Origin: UBA987 sp002292105
GTDB taxonomy: Bacteria; Bacteroidota; Bacteroidia; NS11-12g; UBA9320
Direction: 5' to 3'
NCBI GenBank assembly: GCA_943846675.1
Contig: OX044357.1
Location: 2,976,001-3,040,000, forward strand
Length of the DNA stretch: 64,000 nt
Shown: one piece after another, positions 17,156 to 26,991 of the stretch
Position numbering within the stretch: position 1 is the stretch's first letter
Layout: every line of letters starts with the position of its first letter
Translations under genes and position numbers: made by a program
Notes under the pieces: model-generated
What the model saw: only the letters and a program-made list of their open reading frames with translations
Database searches by the model: none
Told to the model about the DNA's origin: nothing

Positions 17156-18166
17156 ATGTCGCCAAAAAATATTCTCGCACTGTTGTTCATTGTAATGGGT
17201 TTCTCAGTACAAACGAACGCGCAAATATTACCCAACTTTGGAGGTCAACGTGCGGGACTTTCGACTTTAAGTTTCTTGAAAAATGACTTAAACCCGCGTT
17301 CGGTTGGGATGTCTGGTGCAAGTATTGCCAACAAGGTTGACGCCTATTGTGCAGCATCCAACCCCGCCGCCCTTGCTACTTTAACTGAAAACAGCTTAGG
17401 CTTGAGTCATTTGTTGGTTGGAGCGGGTATACAGCAATCATTTTTATCCTATCAACATAAACTTAAAAATGAAGCAACCATAGGCTTGTCAGTTAACTCA
17501 TTGAATAGTGGTGATATGTTGGTTCGTACAGAATTTCAACCTGATGGAACAGGTCAGTACTTCAGTATGAGTCAAAATGCAATTAAAGGAACATATGCAG
17601 CCAAACTTTCAAAAATGTTCAGCCTTGGCGTTGGCATAAGCTATATATATGAAACGATGCAGAGCTACGACAACAGTACTGCCGCAATTGATTTAGGATT
17701 TCTTTATCAAACAGATTTCAAAAACCTACGATTTGCCGTTGTCGTTCAGAATTTTGGTGGTAGTTCATCAATTAATGGCTCCACAATTGCCGTAGACTAT
17801 AATAGAAATGGCCCACTTGAACTTGGTCGGTATTCTTTACCTACGGTGTTTAAAATGGGGTTTGCCATTGATGCTTTACGAAAAGACAATCACGTAATTG
17901 TTGGTTCCTTACAACTAAACAATCCCAACGACAATGCAGAAAACATCCGTATCGGATTCGAATACCAATACAGTAAACTATTCCAGATTCAAACAGGTTA
18001 TAAACTAAGTGTAAAAGGGCAAAGTTTTCCAACCTTTGGCTTTGGCTATAAATCTAAAATTGGTGTGAATCCGTTACGCATCAATTATGGCATGAACCCA
18101 ACAAATTTTATGGGAACACAGCACAATTTTGGCTTGCAATTGACTTTTAACAAAATGGAAAGATAA
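17156..18166 (+). CDS. PorV/PorQ-family outer-membrane protein
   Basis: 336 residues with a signal peptide (cut after TNAQ). The conserved N-terminal block FLKNDLNPRSVGMSGASIA and NPAALA is typical of the PorV/PorQ (UPF0164) family, followed by many alternating beta strands of an outer-membrane barrel. PorV shuttles type IX cargo to the sortase; other members have unknown roles. A lipoprotein gene follows after one base, so the two are probably co-expressed. Which paralogue it is cannot be decided here. Confidence 0.82.
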   Translation: MSPKNILALLFIVMGFSVQTNAQILPNFGGQRAGLSTLSFLKNDLNPRSVGMSGASIANKVDAYCAASNPAALATLTENSLGLSHLLVGAGIQQSFLSYQHKLKNEATIGLSVNSLNSGDMLVRTEFQPDGTGQYFSMSQNAIKGTYAAKLSKMFSLGVGISYIYETMQSYDNSTAAIDLGFLYQTDFKNLRFAVVVQNFGGSSSINGSTIAVDYNRNGPLELGRYSLPTVFKMGFAIDALRKDNHVIVGSLQLNNPNDNAENIRIGFEYQYSKLFQIQTGYKLSVKGQSFPTFGFGYKSKIGVNPLRINYGMNPTNFMGTQHNFGLQLTFNKMER

Positions 18167-18167
18167 T

Positions 18168-19346
18168 ATGCGTAACCTCGTTAAATTACTTCTTATACTA
18201 TCTGTTCTGTTTGTCAGTTGTGATGGATTTTTTGGGACCAAAACTGACTTGGATTTTATTGAAACACCTGAATTCCAAATTCGTGATATTTCATATGTTC
18301 CTATTCAGCCAGCGTTAACAAACTTTATACGTCCTATAGACATTACCACCGGTTTTGACGAACTTATCTATGTGGTAGATGAAGGTACAGAAGAAGTAAT
18401 ATCACTTGATGAATCTGGTCGTGAACTTGGACGGTTTAAGGTTCAGGGTGCTCGGTCTATTGTTCAAGACAGGCGATTTGATTTATTGGTGATTGGATCA
18501 AAAACAGATACCATTTCAGGTCAAGCATTTGATTTAACTTGTATTTATAGAATCGATTTACATGCTGCAAACGGAGCCTATGGCATTCGCCATGCCAGCG
18601 TAACCAACGAAATAGTTCATCCATTTTACTACAAGTCTACATTCTCTAGTACTGACCCATCTGTTGTTTTTAATAGAATTGGCGTTTTAGCCAACAACGA
18701 ATTTTACGTTACCCGTAATGGAAACGGTGGTAATAATTTTGATGGACCAGATGACGCTATTTTACGTTTTGATTCAGACGATAATTTCATCACACCAATA
18801 GCCGTAAGTTCAAACGGTGCCTTATACCGTGACTATTTCAAAAAACCTTTTGGTGTAGTTACCACTGTGCAACCACCTCAAATTTCTGCCAATGGAAACA
18901 ACGACTTTTTGTTTTCCAGCGTAGATCAACAAGGTGTCATTAAGGTCCAATACATCGAGTACATCGAAACAGAATTCGGAGCAACGTATGAGCCTCGTGT
19001 GATGACCACCACAGAAGATGAGGCTGACGGATTCTTAACATTTCCCTATCGTTTTGATGACCCAACTGGGGTTTCTCTTGCGGGCGATGGAACCAACCAC
19101 ATCTTTATCACAGATTCCAAAAAAGATTCTTTATACCTTTTCTCATTAAACGGATTTGAAGGTGTTAAACCTCCTCCAGGATATAGCTCAACGAAGTACA
19201 TCAATGTATCGTTTGGAGGAACTGGTACTGGCCTTTCCGAATTTAATGAGCCGACAGGAATTGCTTATAAAAATAAAGTCGTATACATAGCTGATGCCGG
19301 AAATGGTCGGATTCTACGATTTAAATTAACTACCGATTTCGACTAA
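18168..19346 (+). CDS. NHL-type beta-propeller lipoprotein
   Basis: 392 residues. Signal peptide and lipobox FVSC near residue 19 mark a lipoprotein. The body has repeated D-x-x-G/ITDS and YIADAGNGRILRF blades typical of NHL/six-bladed propellers, ending with the clearest blade at the C-terminus. It follows the PorV-like gene by a single base and may act with it at the outer membrane; that link is inference. Its 3' end overlaps the convergent menE by 21 bp. Confidence 0.75.
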   Translation: MRNLVKLLLILSVLFVSCDGFFGTKTDLDFIETPEFQIRDISYVPIQPALTNFIRPIDITTGFDELIYVVDEGTEEVISLDESGRELGRFKVQGARSIVQDRRFDLLVIGSKTDTISGQAFDLTCIYRIDLHAANGAYGIRHASVTNEIVHPFYYKSTFSSTDPSVVFNRIGVLANNEFYVTRNGNGGNNFDGPDDAILRFDSDDNFITPIAVSSNGALYRDYFKKPFGVVTTVQPPQISANGNNDFLFSSVDQQGVIKVQYIEYIETEFGATYEPRVMTTTEDEADGFLTFPYRFDDPTGVSLAGDGTNHIFITDSKKDSLYLFSLNGFEGVKPPPGYSSTKYINVSFGGTGTGLSEFNEPTGIAYKNKVVYIADAGNGRILRFKLTTDFD

Positions 19347-20378
19347 CCGTTGAAGCGTCTTACGACGATCGATTTTCCCAGATTCTGTTCTTTCAAAACC
19401 CTCGACCCAATAAAAGTCTTTCGGTATCTCAAATTTTGGAAGATTCTGCTGAAGTAACTCCACAATGCGCATTTGTTTGTCGTTTTTTAAGCCTACAAAA
19501 ACCAGTTTTTCGCCCAGTGCATCATCCATTTTTTTCCAGAGAAAGTATCGAATAGCCAGGTTATTTTCCTTCAATATGCCATTAATTTTGCTTTCTATTT
19601 TGTATAAATGAAGCTTTACACCTCCACTATTCACAACGTCATCCTCCCTTGATAAAAACTGAATTGTCCTGTCTTTAAGAATACCTAAATCCTTAGTTTG
19701 GACATCGTGTCCAATAGCAGGTATCATAAACCGCATACAGCCAGAGTCATTTAAACTCACTTCGACATCGTCAAGAAGTGCAAACGAATTGGGTTCCATT
19801 GTCCGCAAATTTCTCAAAGCCACATGGCTCGCTGTTTCCGTCATGCCATAGGAATGAAACACTTGCACAGTATTACCAGTCATAAATGTGTGTATCTGGT
19901 TTTCTAGTGCTTCACTAATAGCCGCACCTCCAAGTAACACGGTGTTGAAACGTTTCAATTTTTGTGCTGATTTTGGGTGATTCATGATGTTAGCCATTTG
20001 ATACGGCACTAAACTCACAAATGAAAAATCATGATCATTCTTTATCTTCAGCATCGGATTTGCTTCGGGTTTATACAGGGATAAATGCCAGTTGTATAAA
20101 ACACTGCGGATAATAAGCATCAATCCACCAACCTTTTCTGTGGGCAAGCAATGTAAAACACGCTCATCATCCGATAAACCTAAGGCCAATTTGCTGCGTT
20201 CGGCGCTCCATCTAATCAATTTATCAAAAAGACTAATGGATTTAGGCTCACTTGTTGAACCCGATGTGGCTATATGTAAAGACTTTTGGTCTCTCCAATT
20301 TGTCAACGTTGCTTTAAGCGCGCTTGGTAGCTCATCGGGTAAATTGTCTAGAAGTATTTTACCGTCAAAAAGCCTCAT
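19326..20378 (-). CDS. menE: o-Succinylbenzoate-CoA ligase-like AMP-forming enzyme (MenE)
   Basis: 350 residues of the ANL superfamily. The phosphate-binding loop is ATSGSTSEPK (about residues 38-47); HSYGMTETASH is motif A5 and FLSREDDVVNSGG the hinge region. The C-terminus has the GKIDRR motif with the acylation lysine. Short length and N-terminal truncation relative to acyl-CoA synthetases match Bacteroidota MenE, which activates o-succinylbenzoate for menaquinone. It overlaps the preceding PLP-enzyme gene by four bases, and its 3' end overlaps the convergent lipoprotein gene. Confidence 0.85.
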   Translation of the reverse strand: MRLFDGKILLDNLPDELPSALKATLTNWRDQKSLHIATSGSTSEPKSISLFDKLIRWSAERSKLALGLSDDERVLHCLPTEKVGGLMLIIRSVLYNWHLSLYKPEANPMLKIKNDHDFSFVSLVPYQMANIMNHPKSAQKLKRFNTVLLGGAAISEALENQIHTFMTGNTVQVFHSYGMTETASHVALRNLRTMEPNSFALLDDVEVSLNDSGCMRFMIPAIGHDVQTKDLGILKDRTIQFLSREDDVVNSGGVKLHLYKIESKINGILKENNLAIRYFLWKKMDDALGEKLVFVGLKNDKQMRIVELLQQNLPKFEIPKDFYWVEGFERTESGKIDRRKTLQRLVEIGS

Positions 20379-21637
20379 GCGCTATATAACTTATTCAGTA
20401 AGTCGTCTACCTGGCCCTCATCGTTATAAATATGCGTTGAAACACGCATACAGTGCAAATCACTTTCTCCAACATATCGTAGTATCCATTTTTCCTTCCT
20501 TAATGCATCATAGACAAGTCTATCGTTTCCTTCAATTTTAAAGGATGCTATACCAGCTCGTGATTCCGTTTCTGCGGGAGTAAGTAAATCAAACTTAGAA
20601 TGACTCAATATGCCATCAACAAAACGTTGATTTAGTGATTTAATGCGTTTAGCCACGCGTTCCATGCCAATATTTAGCATGAAATCAGCAGCGGAAATGA
20701 TACCGGCATAAAGTGCAGTGTTTTGTGTGCCATAGAAAAATCGATGGCTATCTGCACGCAAGCCTTTAATCTCAGAATTTGATTTTGAAATAGTCCATCC
20801 CGTGTCCGAATAACCACCTACAAATAAGGCATCCAATCCATCAATAAGCGTTTTGTTGGCATACAATACGCCAGTCCCCTTAGGTCCAAGCATCCATTTA
20901 TGGCAGCAAGAAGCATACATATCACAGCCCAGGTCTTTCACGTCAAGGTTTAACATGCCCACCCCATGTGCGCCGTCAATAAGCGTATAGATACCTTTTG
21001 ATTTTGCTAGTTGACAGATTTCTTTTATCGGCAATACTTGTCCGGTGGTGCAGGTTACGTGAGGTACAGCAATAACCTTTGTTCGTGGTGTTATAAGCGC
21101 TTTCAATCGACTTAAACATTCTTCTGCCGTCGGCGCCAACTCCAATACCTGTATCTCAATCCCTTCTTTTCGCTTCCTGTTTAGCCAAGGAAGCGCATTC
21201 CCAACGTGTTCGTGATTGGTTAATACCACCTCATCACCCTTGTTCAAAGGCAAAGCCCAAGCGGCGATGTTTATCCCTTCCGTTACATTATGTGTAATGG
21301 CTATTTCATCGGCATTACATTGCATCATTTGAGCCAAACGTTCTTGAGCTTTGTACTTCAATCCACTGTAGCTCCCTGTAGAGTTTACAAACTCCATACG
21401 TTCTATTATACTCTCCCTAACGACTTTAGGAGACAGGCCCATAGTCCCAGTATTGAGATAATTTAATTTGTTTTTAATAGTGAATTCCTTTTGAATCCGT
21501 TTCCATGACTTATTTGAGAGGTCTTTAACCCCTCCAAAATTTGCATCAATCTCAGTGGTTTCAGCTATTGCCGTGTTTGCAAATAACCCAACCAGCCCAG
21601 CTGCACCTAGTTTTAAAAAATCTCTTCTGTCTTGCAC
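20375..21637 (-). CDS. Tat-exported class V aminotransferase-fold PLP enzyme
   Basis: 420 residues. The N-terminus has the twin-arginine motif RRDFLKLGAAG followed by a hydrophobic stretch and an Ala-x-Ala-type cleavage site, so folded export to the periplasm is predicted. The rest matches class V aminotransferases (isopenicillin N epimerase / cysteine desulfurase-like), with the PLP lysine in CCHKWMLGPKG and HEHVGNALPW in the cofactor pocket. No desulfurase-type catalytic Cys loop is clear, so the reaction is open. The 4-base overlap with menE suggests shared transcription. Confidence 0.82.
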   Translation of the reverse strand: MQDRRDFLKLGAAGLVGLFANTAIAETTEIDANFGGVKDLSNKSWKRIQKEFTIKNKLNYLNTGTMGLSPKVVRESIIERMEFVNSTGSYSGLKYKAQERLAQMMQCNADEIAITHNVTEGINIAAWALPLNKGDEVVLTNHEHVGNALPWLNRKRKEGIEIQVLELAPTAEECLSRLKALITPRTKVIAVPHVTCTTGQVLPIKEICQLAKSKGIYTLIDGAHGVGMLNLDVKDLGCDMYASCCHKWMLGPKGTGVLYANKTLIDGLDALFVGGYSDTGWTISKSNSEIKGLRADSHRFFYGTQNTALYAGIISAADFMLNIGMERVAKRIKSLNQRFVDGILSHSKFDLLTPAETESRAGIASFKIEGNDRLVYDALRKEKWILRYVGESDLHCMRVSTHIYNDEGQVDDLLNKLYSA

Positions 21638-21762
21638 AAATCAAACTTACTAAAAATAAGTTTTAACCAATTGCCATGGTTCATTCAAAACTGATACTAC
21701 GTTTACCTAAATGGCCCTGTTTATCCTTAAATTCGCGGTTCTGAAAAAATTGAGCTAAAACA

Positions 21763-23724
21763 ATGCACATCTTAAAAAAACTGATTTTCATTCTCTTTGT
21801 ATTCAATGCAACATTTGCGAACGCACAAAAAGGTGGCCCTGCCATTTTTAGCGTCGATGGAGATACAGTATGGGGCGCCGAATTTGAGCGCGTGTTTAGT
21901 AAAAATGACAAAACTCCTGATGTCAAACCCACGATGACTGAATTACAAGAGTACTTAGACCTGTACATTCGTTTTAAACTCAAAGTGAAAGAAGCGTATA
22001 ACTTAGGTATGGACACCAACCAAAACTTCATAAAAGAATTGGCGGGTTATAGAAAACAATTGGCCCAACCGTATCTAACCGATAAAACAGTGACTGAAAA
22101 CCTAATCCAAGAGGCTTTCGACAGAATGAAAAGTGAGATTGAAGCAAGCAATCTGATGATTCATTTGTCACCAGCCGCATCACCCGCCGATACTTTAGCG
22201 GCTTGGAATAGAATTAACAACTGGCGCAATATTATTTCATCGGGCGACAAAACGTTTGAACAAATAACGCGAGACAGTAGTACCGATGATCATGGCCGAA
22301 AAAACGAAGGCCGCCTTGGGTACTTTACTGCTTTTAGCATGATTTATCCTTTCGAAAATCAAGCCTACAACACTAAAGTTGGCGCAATGAGTGTTCCATT
22401 CCGCACCCAATACGGCTATCATATTTTGAAGGTAACAGACAAACGTCCAAGCCGTGGAGATTTAAAAGTAGCCCATATTTTAATTCGGGTAAACAATGAA
22501 ACAGAATACGAAAAAAACAAACCACGGATTGATGCCATATACGAGCGATTGGAAAATGGTGAAGACTTCAAGTCTTTAGTGGTAGATTTTAGTGAAGACT
22601 TCAATACACGAGAATCAGGCGGTCAACTGAACTGGATAAAAAGTATTGGTGGATCGGTTCCTAAAGATTTTAAAGAAACCGCTTATACATTAAAAGATGG
22701 CGCCTATTCAAAACCAGTAAAAACGGAACTAGGCTGGCACATTATTAAAAGAATAGAGCAAAAAGGATCTCCAAAATTTAAAGAGGTTAAAGAGTCAATT
22801 AAGTTTAAAATCGGTCGAGATTCAAGAAGTGAATTAAACAAGGAGGCCGTGTTAAAAAGAATTAAAATTGAAAACAAGTTTGCCATTAACCAAACGGGTT
22901 GGAATGCTTACCTCACATCTCTAAACGACACCTCATTGTTGTACAATTGGGTGCCCACAGCGTTCCACACATCGAACACGGGTCTCTTTACGATTGGAGA
23001 CAAAACGTATACTTACGAAGACTTCACAAAACAGCTTCGTGGTGCCGAAGCCCGTAAACCAAACCAAGACGTAATGGGATTTTGTAAAGAAGCATTTTCT
23101 TCGTTTGCAGATAACATGAACTTCCAATACGAGGAAAGTGTTTTGGAGTCTAAATACGATGACTTCAAATACCTTATGCAAGAATATCGAGATGGCATCT
23201 TATTGTTCGAACTTTCAAATAAAACAGTTTGGAACAAAGCTTCTGAAGACACAGCAGGATTAAGAACATTTTTTGAAGGAAGACGCGACAACTACGTTTG
23301 GAAGCCACGAGCGGTTACTAAATCTTACGTTTGTTCTTCTAAAAAGTCAGCGCGAATGGTCAAAAAATATCTTAAAAAAGACAGCAGTGACAAAGCTATT
23401 TTGACTGCTGTAAATAAAGATGACGCACTTGGCGTTAACATCGTCTATAAAACCTACGAATCTGGTCAAACAGACAACATTGACGACTTGGATTGGAACA
23501 AATCACTACACAAAATCAAAGACAAAAGCACAAACAATAAGGTATTCATCAGAATCACTCAAGTTCTTCCTTCCGGTCGTAAAAGACTGAAAGAAACATT
23601 AGGACCTGTGACGTCAGACTATCAAAAATTCTTAGAAGAAAAATGGATAGAAGACCTCAAGGTGAAATATCCTGTTGCTTTATACGATGGCGCTTTAAAT
23701 CAGTTATTTTCTGACAAAAAATAA
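21763..23724 (+). CDS. Periplasmic PpiC-type peptidyl-prolyl isomerase
   Basis: 653 residues. Signal peptide (cut near FANAQK). A SurA-like N-terminal region is followed by two parvulin domains, the first around residues 110-230 and the second near 235-340 (VAHILIRV...GGQLNWIKS). A long C-terminal region of unknown fold follows. It probably helps outer-membrane proteins fold. It is the first of three linked folding genes; its stop overlaps the next start by one base (TAATG). Confidence 0.87.
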   Translation: MHILKKLIFILFVFNATFANAQKGGPAIFSVDGDTVWGAEFERVFSKNDKTPDVKPTMTELQEYLDLYIRFKLKVKEAYNLGMDTNQNFIKELAGYRKQLAQPYLTDKTVTENLIQEAFDRMKSEIEASNLMIHLSPAASPADTLAAWNRINNWRNIISSGDKTFEQITRDSSTDDHGRKNEGRLGYFTAFSMIYPFENQAYNTKVGAMSVPFRTQYGYHILKVTDKRPSRGDLKVAHILIRVNNETEYEKNKPRIDAIYERLENGEDFKSLVVDFSEDFNTRESGGQLNWIKSIGGSVPKDFKETAYTLKDGAYSKPVKTELGWHIIKRIEQKGSPKFKEVKESIKFKIGRDSRSELNKEAVLKRIKIENKFAINQTGWNAYLTSLNDTSLLYNWVPTAFHTSNTGLFTIGDKTYTYEDFTKQLRGAEARKPNQDVMGFCKEAFSSFADNMNFQYEESVLESKYDDFKYLMQEYRDGILLFELSNKTVWNKASEDTAGLRTFFEGRRDNYVWKPRAVTKSYVCSSKKSARMVKKYLKKDSSDKAILTAVNKDDALGVNIVYKTYESGQTDNIDDLDWNKSLHKIKDKSTNNKVFIRITQVLPSGRKRLKETLGPVTSDYQKFLEEKWIEDLKVKYPVALYDGALNQLFSDKK

Positions 23725-24578
23725 TGCTGGCCCGTCTGAATTTACTGTTTTCTCTTGGTCTCGTAAGCGTATGTATATCGTGTTCGAATACCCAAGACGT
23801 TCAGCGTGAAGATGCAGTCGCAAAAGTGTCTAATCACACGCTGTATATGGAAGATATAGTTTCGGGTTTGGGAGATAGACTAACAGAAGGTGATAGCGCT
23901 TTGGTAGTTGAAGAATACGTTCAGCAATGGATTAGAGAAAAAGTATTGCTATCTAAGGCCGAGGCAACTTTAACAAAGCAAGAGCAAGACAAAAATGACT
24001 TGGTTAATCAATACTATAACGACTTATTGATTTACGAGCTGGAGCAAAAACTATTAAGTAGTCGCCTTGATACCAACGTAAATGAAGACGCCATTTTAGC
24101 GTACTACGAAAACAATAAGAAAAATTTTGAGTTAAAGGAGAATATCGTTCGGCTCCGTTTTTTCGTTATCCCTGAAAGAGTAACAAACCATAAAAAGCTT
24201 TGGAATCGGTTTAAGGCAGGTGGTGAAGACAACTTGAGGTTTTTGAGCAAGATTTGTGAAGTGAGCAAATCGAATTATTTTTATCAAGATTCTGTTTGGT
24301 TGTCGTTTAATGATGTTTTAAAAGAAATACCAATCATAACCTACAACCAAGAAAGTTATTTGAACAATCACCGAATGGTTAGGCTGGATGAAAAAGACAA
24401 TTCATACTTTGTTGAAATACTGGACTTCAAAATAAAGAATAGTATTTCGCCTTTCGAATTTGAAAAAGCGAGAATAAAAGCAATCATTATTCATAAAAGA
24501 AAGGTAGAATTGTTGCAACTAATTGAGCGCGAAATCGTAGAAGAAGCATACCTAAACAATAAAATAGAGAAGTTTTGA
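23724..24578 (+). CDS. Lipoprotein with SurA-like N-terminal domain
   Basis: 284 residues. Lipobox VCISC at about residues 16-20 marks a lipoprotein. It is helical and charged, with a SurA_N-like chaperone region (VEEYVQQWIREKVLL) and no convincing parvulin catalytic domain. Located between two PPIase genes, overlapping both ends, it probably acts as a membrane-tethered partner. I cannot name it further. Confidence 0.75.
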   Translation: MLARLNLLFSLGLVSVCISCSNTQDVQREDAVAKVSNHTLYMEDIVSGLGDRLTEGDSALVVEEYVQQWIREKVLLSKAEATLTKQEQDKNDLVNQYYNDLLIYELEQKLLSSRLDTNVNEDAILAYYENNKKNFELKENIVRLRFFVIPERVTNHKKLWNRFKAGGEDNLRFLSKICEVSKSNYFYQDSVWLSFNDVLKEIPIITYNQESYLNNHRMVRLDEKDNSYFVEILDFKIKNSISPFEFEKARIKAIIIHKRKVELLQLIEREIVEEAYLNNKIEKF

Positions 24579-24586
24579 GGAATTAT

Positions 24587-25957
24587 ATGAGGTTCATTAT
24601 AGTACTGTGCGTTTTTGCAACATCTGTTGGATACACCCATGGACAAAAAGTTGGTGTGTTGGATGAGGTAATTGCCGTGGTCGGTGAAAGTATCGTACTT
24701 AAGTCTGACCTTGATCGCACATATTATCAGATGAGTCTGCAATACCCCACGTACAATGGTGATTTAAAATGTGAATTGTTCGACCAAATTCTTACCCAAA
24801 AACTTTTGCTTTACAAAGCAGACCTCGACAGTTTAGTCGTTGCCGAAGAACGTGTGAATTACGAGATAGATCGTAGAATGGACTACTATGCCAATCAAGC
24901 AGGTGGTTTGCAAAATCTTGAAAAATACTTAGGCATGAGCTTGGTTGAATACAAAGCGCAAATGCGACGTAAGATGACCGAAGAGATGCAAATCCAAGAA
25001 GCCCAAAACTCGATCATCTCTGATTTAAAAGTTAGCCCTACCGAAGTTCGAAAATTTTATGAAGACATTCCTGAAGACAGTTTGCCGGATTTTGCCTCTG
25101 AAGTGGAAGTGGCTCAGCTTTTAGTTGCTCCAAAACCAAGCGCAGCGGCTGAAAAGTATGCTCGCGAAACAGCTGAAAGGTTAAGAAAAGAGCTCCTGGA
25201 AGGCTCTAGAGACTTCTGTTTAACGGCTAACATCTACTCCGACGACCAAGGGTCTAAGAAAGATTGTGGATCCTTAGGTGACTTTAAACGTGGGCAAATG
25301 GTTCCTGAATTTGAGGCTGCCGTTTTTAAACTAAAAAAAGAGGAGATTTCTAAAGTGGTCAAAACCCAATTTGGATATCACATCATTCAGTTAATCGAGC
25401 GGAAAGGGGAAATAGCCAATGCGAGACACATTTTAATTCGACCGAAAATATTACAATCTGATCTAGAAAAAACGTCCAAGAAGCTTAGTCGCGTAAAGCG
25501 CTTAATAGAGTCCGATTCAATCGAATGGTGTGTAGCTGTTGCCAAGTATAGCACAGACGACAACACGCAGGCGAATTGTGGTTTCTTTGTCGACCCAAAC
25601 GTTGGAACCTCAAAAATTGAAATTACAGCTTTACAATCCGATGTTGCATTACGCGTTTCAGGACTAAAGCCAGGCGGTGTTTCTCCTCCGCATGCTGTTC
25701 CGCAACAAGACGGTTCAACGTGGTTCAGAATCATCTATTTGAAATCTGAAACCCCTCCACACAAGGCTAGTTTAGAGAAAGATTATCAAAAGCTTTCTGT
25801 TTATGCATTAGAAAAAAAGAAGCAAGACACGCTAAACGAATGGAGTGAATCGTTTAGAAAAGACGTCTATGTTTGGATAGACGAAAAATATATGGTGTGC
25901 CCAGACATGGACACTTGGGTTAAAAGCAAAGAAAAGGTAGTGAACACGAATGAGTGA
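24587..25957 (+). CDS. surA: SurA-like periplasmic chaperone/PPIase
   Basis: 456 residues from ATG at 24587, chosen over TTG at 24575 because GAGGA lies at the right distance upstream. Signal peptide, then a SurA N-domain (VLDEVIAVVGESIVLKSDL) and two parvulin domains (about 165-270 and 275-375). It should assist outer-membrane protein assembly. It is the third gene of the PPIase run and overlaps the MoxR start by 8 bp. Confidence 0.88.
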   Translation: MRFIIVLCVFATSVGYTHGQKVGVLDEVIAVVGESIVLKSDLDRTYYQMSLQYPTYNGDLKCELFDQILTQKLLLYKADLDSLVVAEERVNYEIDRRMDYYANQAGGLQNLEKYLGMSLVEYKAQMRRKMTEEMQIQEAQNSIISDLKVSPTEVRKFYEDIPEDSLPDFASEVEVAQLLVAPKPSAAAEKYARETAERLRKELLEGSRDFCLTANIYSDDQGSKKDCGSLGDFKRGQMVPEFEAAVFKLKKEEISKVVKTQFGYHIIQLIERKGEIANARHILIRPKILQSDLEKTSKKLSRVKRLIESDSIEWCVAVAKYSTDDNTQANCGFFVDPNVGTSKIEITALQSDVALRVSGLKPGGVSPPHAVPQQDGSTWFRIIYLKSETPPHKASLEKDYQKLSVYALEKKKQDTLNEWSESFRKDVYVWIDEKYMVCPDMDTWVKSKEKVVNTNE

Positions 25958-26918
25958 AATGTATAAAAATGATGTCGAAGCGGCTGACGCGCTTAAGCAA
26001 ATAACCAACGAGCTTAAAGCAGAAATATCTAAAGTTATTGTTGGACAAGATCATGTTGTTGAAGGCGTTTTAACGTCTATATTTTGTAATGGTCATAGCC
26101 TGTTAATTGGTGTACCTGGTTTAGCCAAAACGCTACTGATCAACACCATTGCAGACGTGTTAGATTTAAGCTTTAATCGTATTCAGTTCACCCCAGATTT
26201 AATGCCATCTGACATTACTGGTTCGGAGATTCTGGATGAAGAACGAAACTTCAAGTTTTCAAAAGGGCCATTGTTTGCCAACATTGTTCTTGCCGATGAG
26301 ATTAACCGTACGCCACCTAAAACTCAGGCGGCTTTGCTGGAAGCCATGCAAGAAAAAACGGTTACAGTAGCCGGGCATGATCACAAGCTTCCTAAACCAT
26401 TTTTTGTTTTAGCCACACAAAACCCAATCGAACAAGAAGGAACTTACCCGTTACCGGAGGCACAACTTGATCGATTTATGTTCAACATCACCTTAGATTA
26501 TCCGTCTGAAAAAGATGAGATTGAAATTGTGAAGCGTACAACTGGCAACGCAATGCCAGAAGTTAAAAAAGTGATCTCGGCTAAAGAGATAATTGCGTTT
26601 CAAGAATTGGTACGAAACGTACCGATAGCTGACAATGTCTTAGAATATGCTGTAAAACTCGTTGGTAAAACGAGACCTCACCTACCTAACGCCTCAGAAT
26701 ATGTTAATCAATATTTAGGTTATGGTGCTGGTCCAAGAGCAAGTCAAAATCTGGTTTTGGCAGCAAAATGTAATGCCTTAATGAACGGCAAATATTCCCC
26801 AGACATCGAAGACGTAAAGTCAATTGCAAATTATGTTCTTCGACACCGATTGGTGAAAAACTACAAAGCTGAAGCTGAAGGTATCTCTGTAGAAGATATC
26901 ATCGGAAAGCTATTGTAA
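25950..26918 (+). CDS. MoxR-family AAA+ ATPase
   Basis: 322 residues. Walker A is GVPGLAKT, Walker B VLADEINR, followed by sensor 1 (ATQNPIEQEGTYPLPEAQLDRF) split across the family signature, and a C-terminal lid. MoxR ATPases act as chaperones for cofactor insertion or VWA-protein assembly; the usual VWA/DUF58 partner genes are absent here. The overlap with surA points to co-transcription with the folding genes. Confidence 0.93.
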   Translation: MSEMYKNDVEAADALKQITNELKAEISKVIVGQDHVVEGVLTSIFCNGHSLLIGVPGLAKTLLINTIADVLDLSFNRIQFTPDLMPSDITGSEILDEERNFKFSKGPLFANIVLADEINRTPPKTQAALLEAMQEKTVTVAGHDHKLPKPFFVLATQNPIEQEGTYPLPEAQLDRFMFNITLDYPSEKDEIEIVKRTTGNAMPEVKKVISAKEIIAFQELVRNVPIADNVLEYAVKLVGKTRPHLPNASEYVNQYLGYGAGPRASQNLVLAAKCNALMNGKYSPDIEDVKSIANYVLRHRLVKNYKAEAEGISVEDIIGKLL

Positions 26919-26968
26919 TCGGCAACTGCTTACAACCCGATTCTATTAAACCAATCGTTTAAACAAGC

Positions 26969-26988
26969 AACAGCTATGCTGTTTTGTT
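26969..26988 (+). terminator. Possible weak terminator after moxR
   Basis: AACAGC and GCTGTT form a 6-bp stem around TAT, followed by a short T-rich stretch. It is weak but sits between the convergent moxR and PorP/SprF genes. Confidence 0.35.
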
Positions 26989-26991
26989 GGC

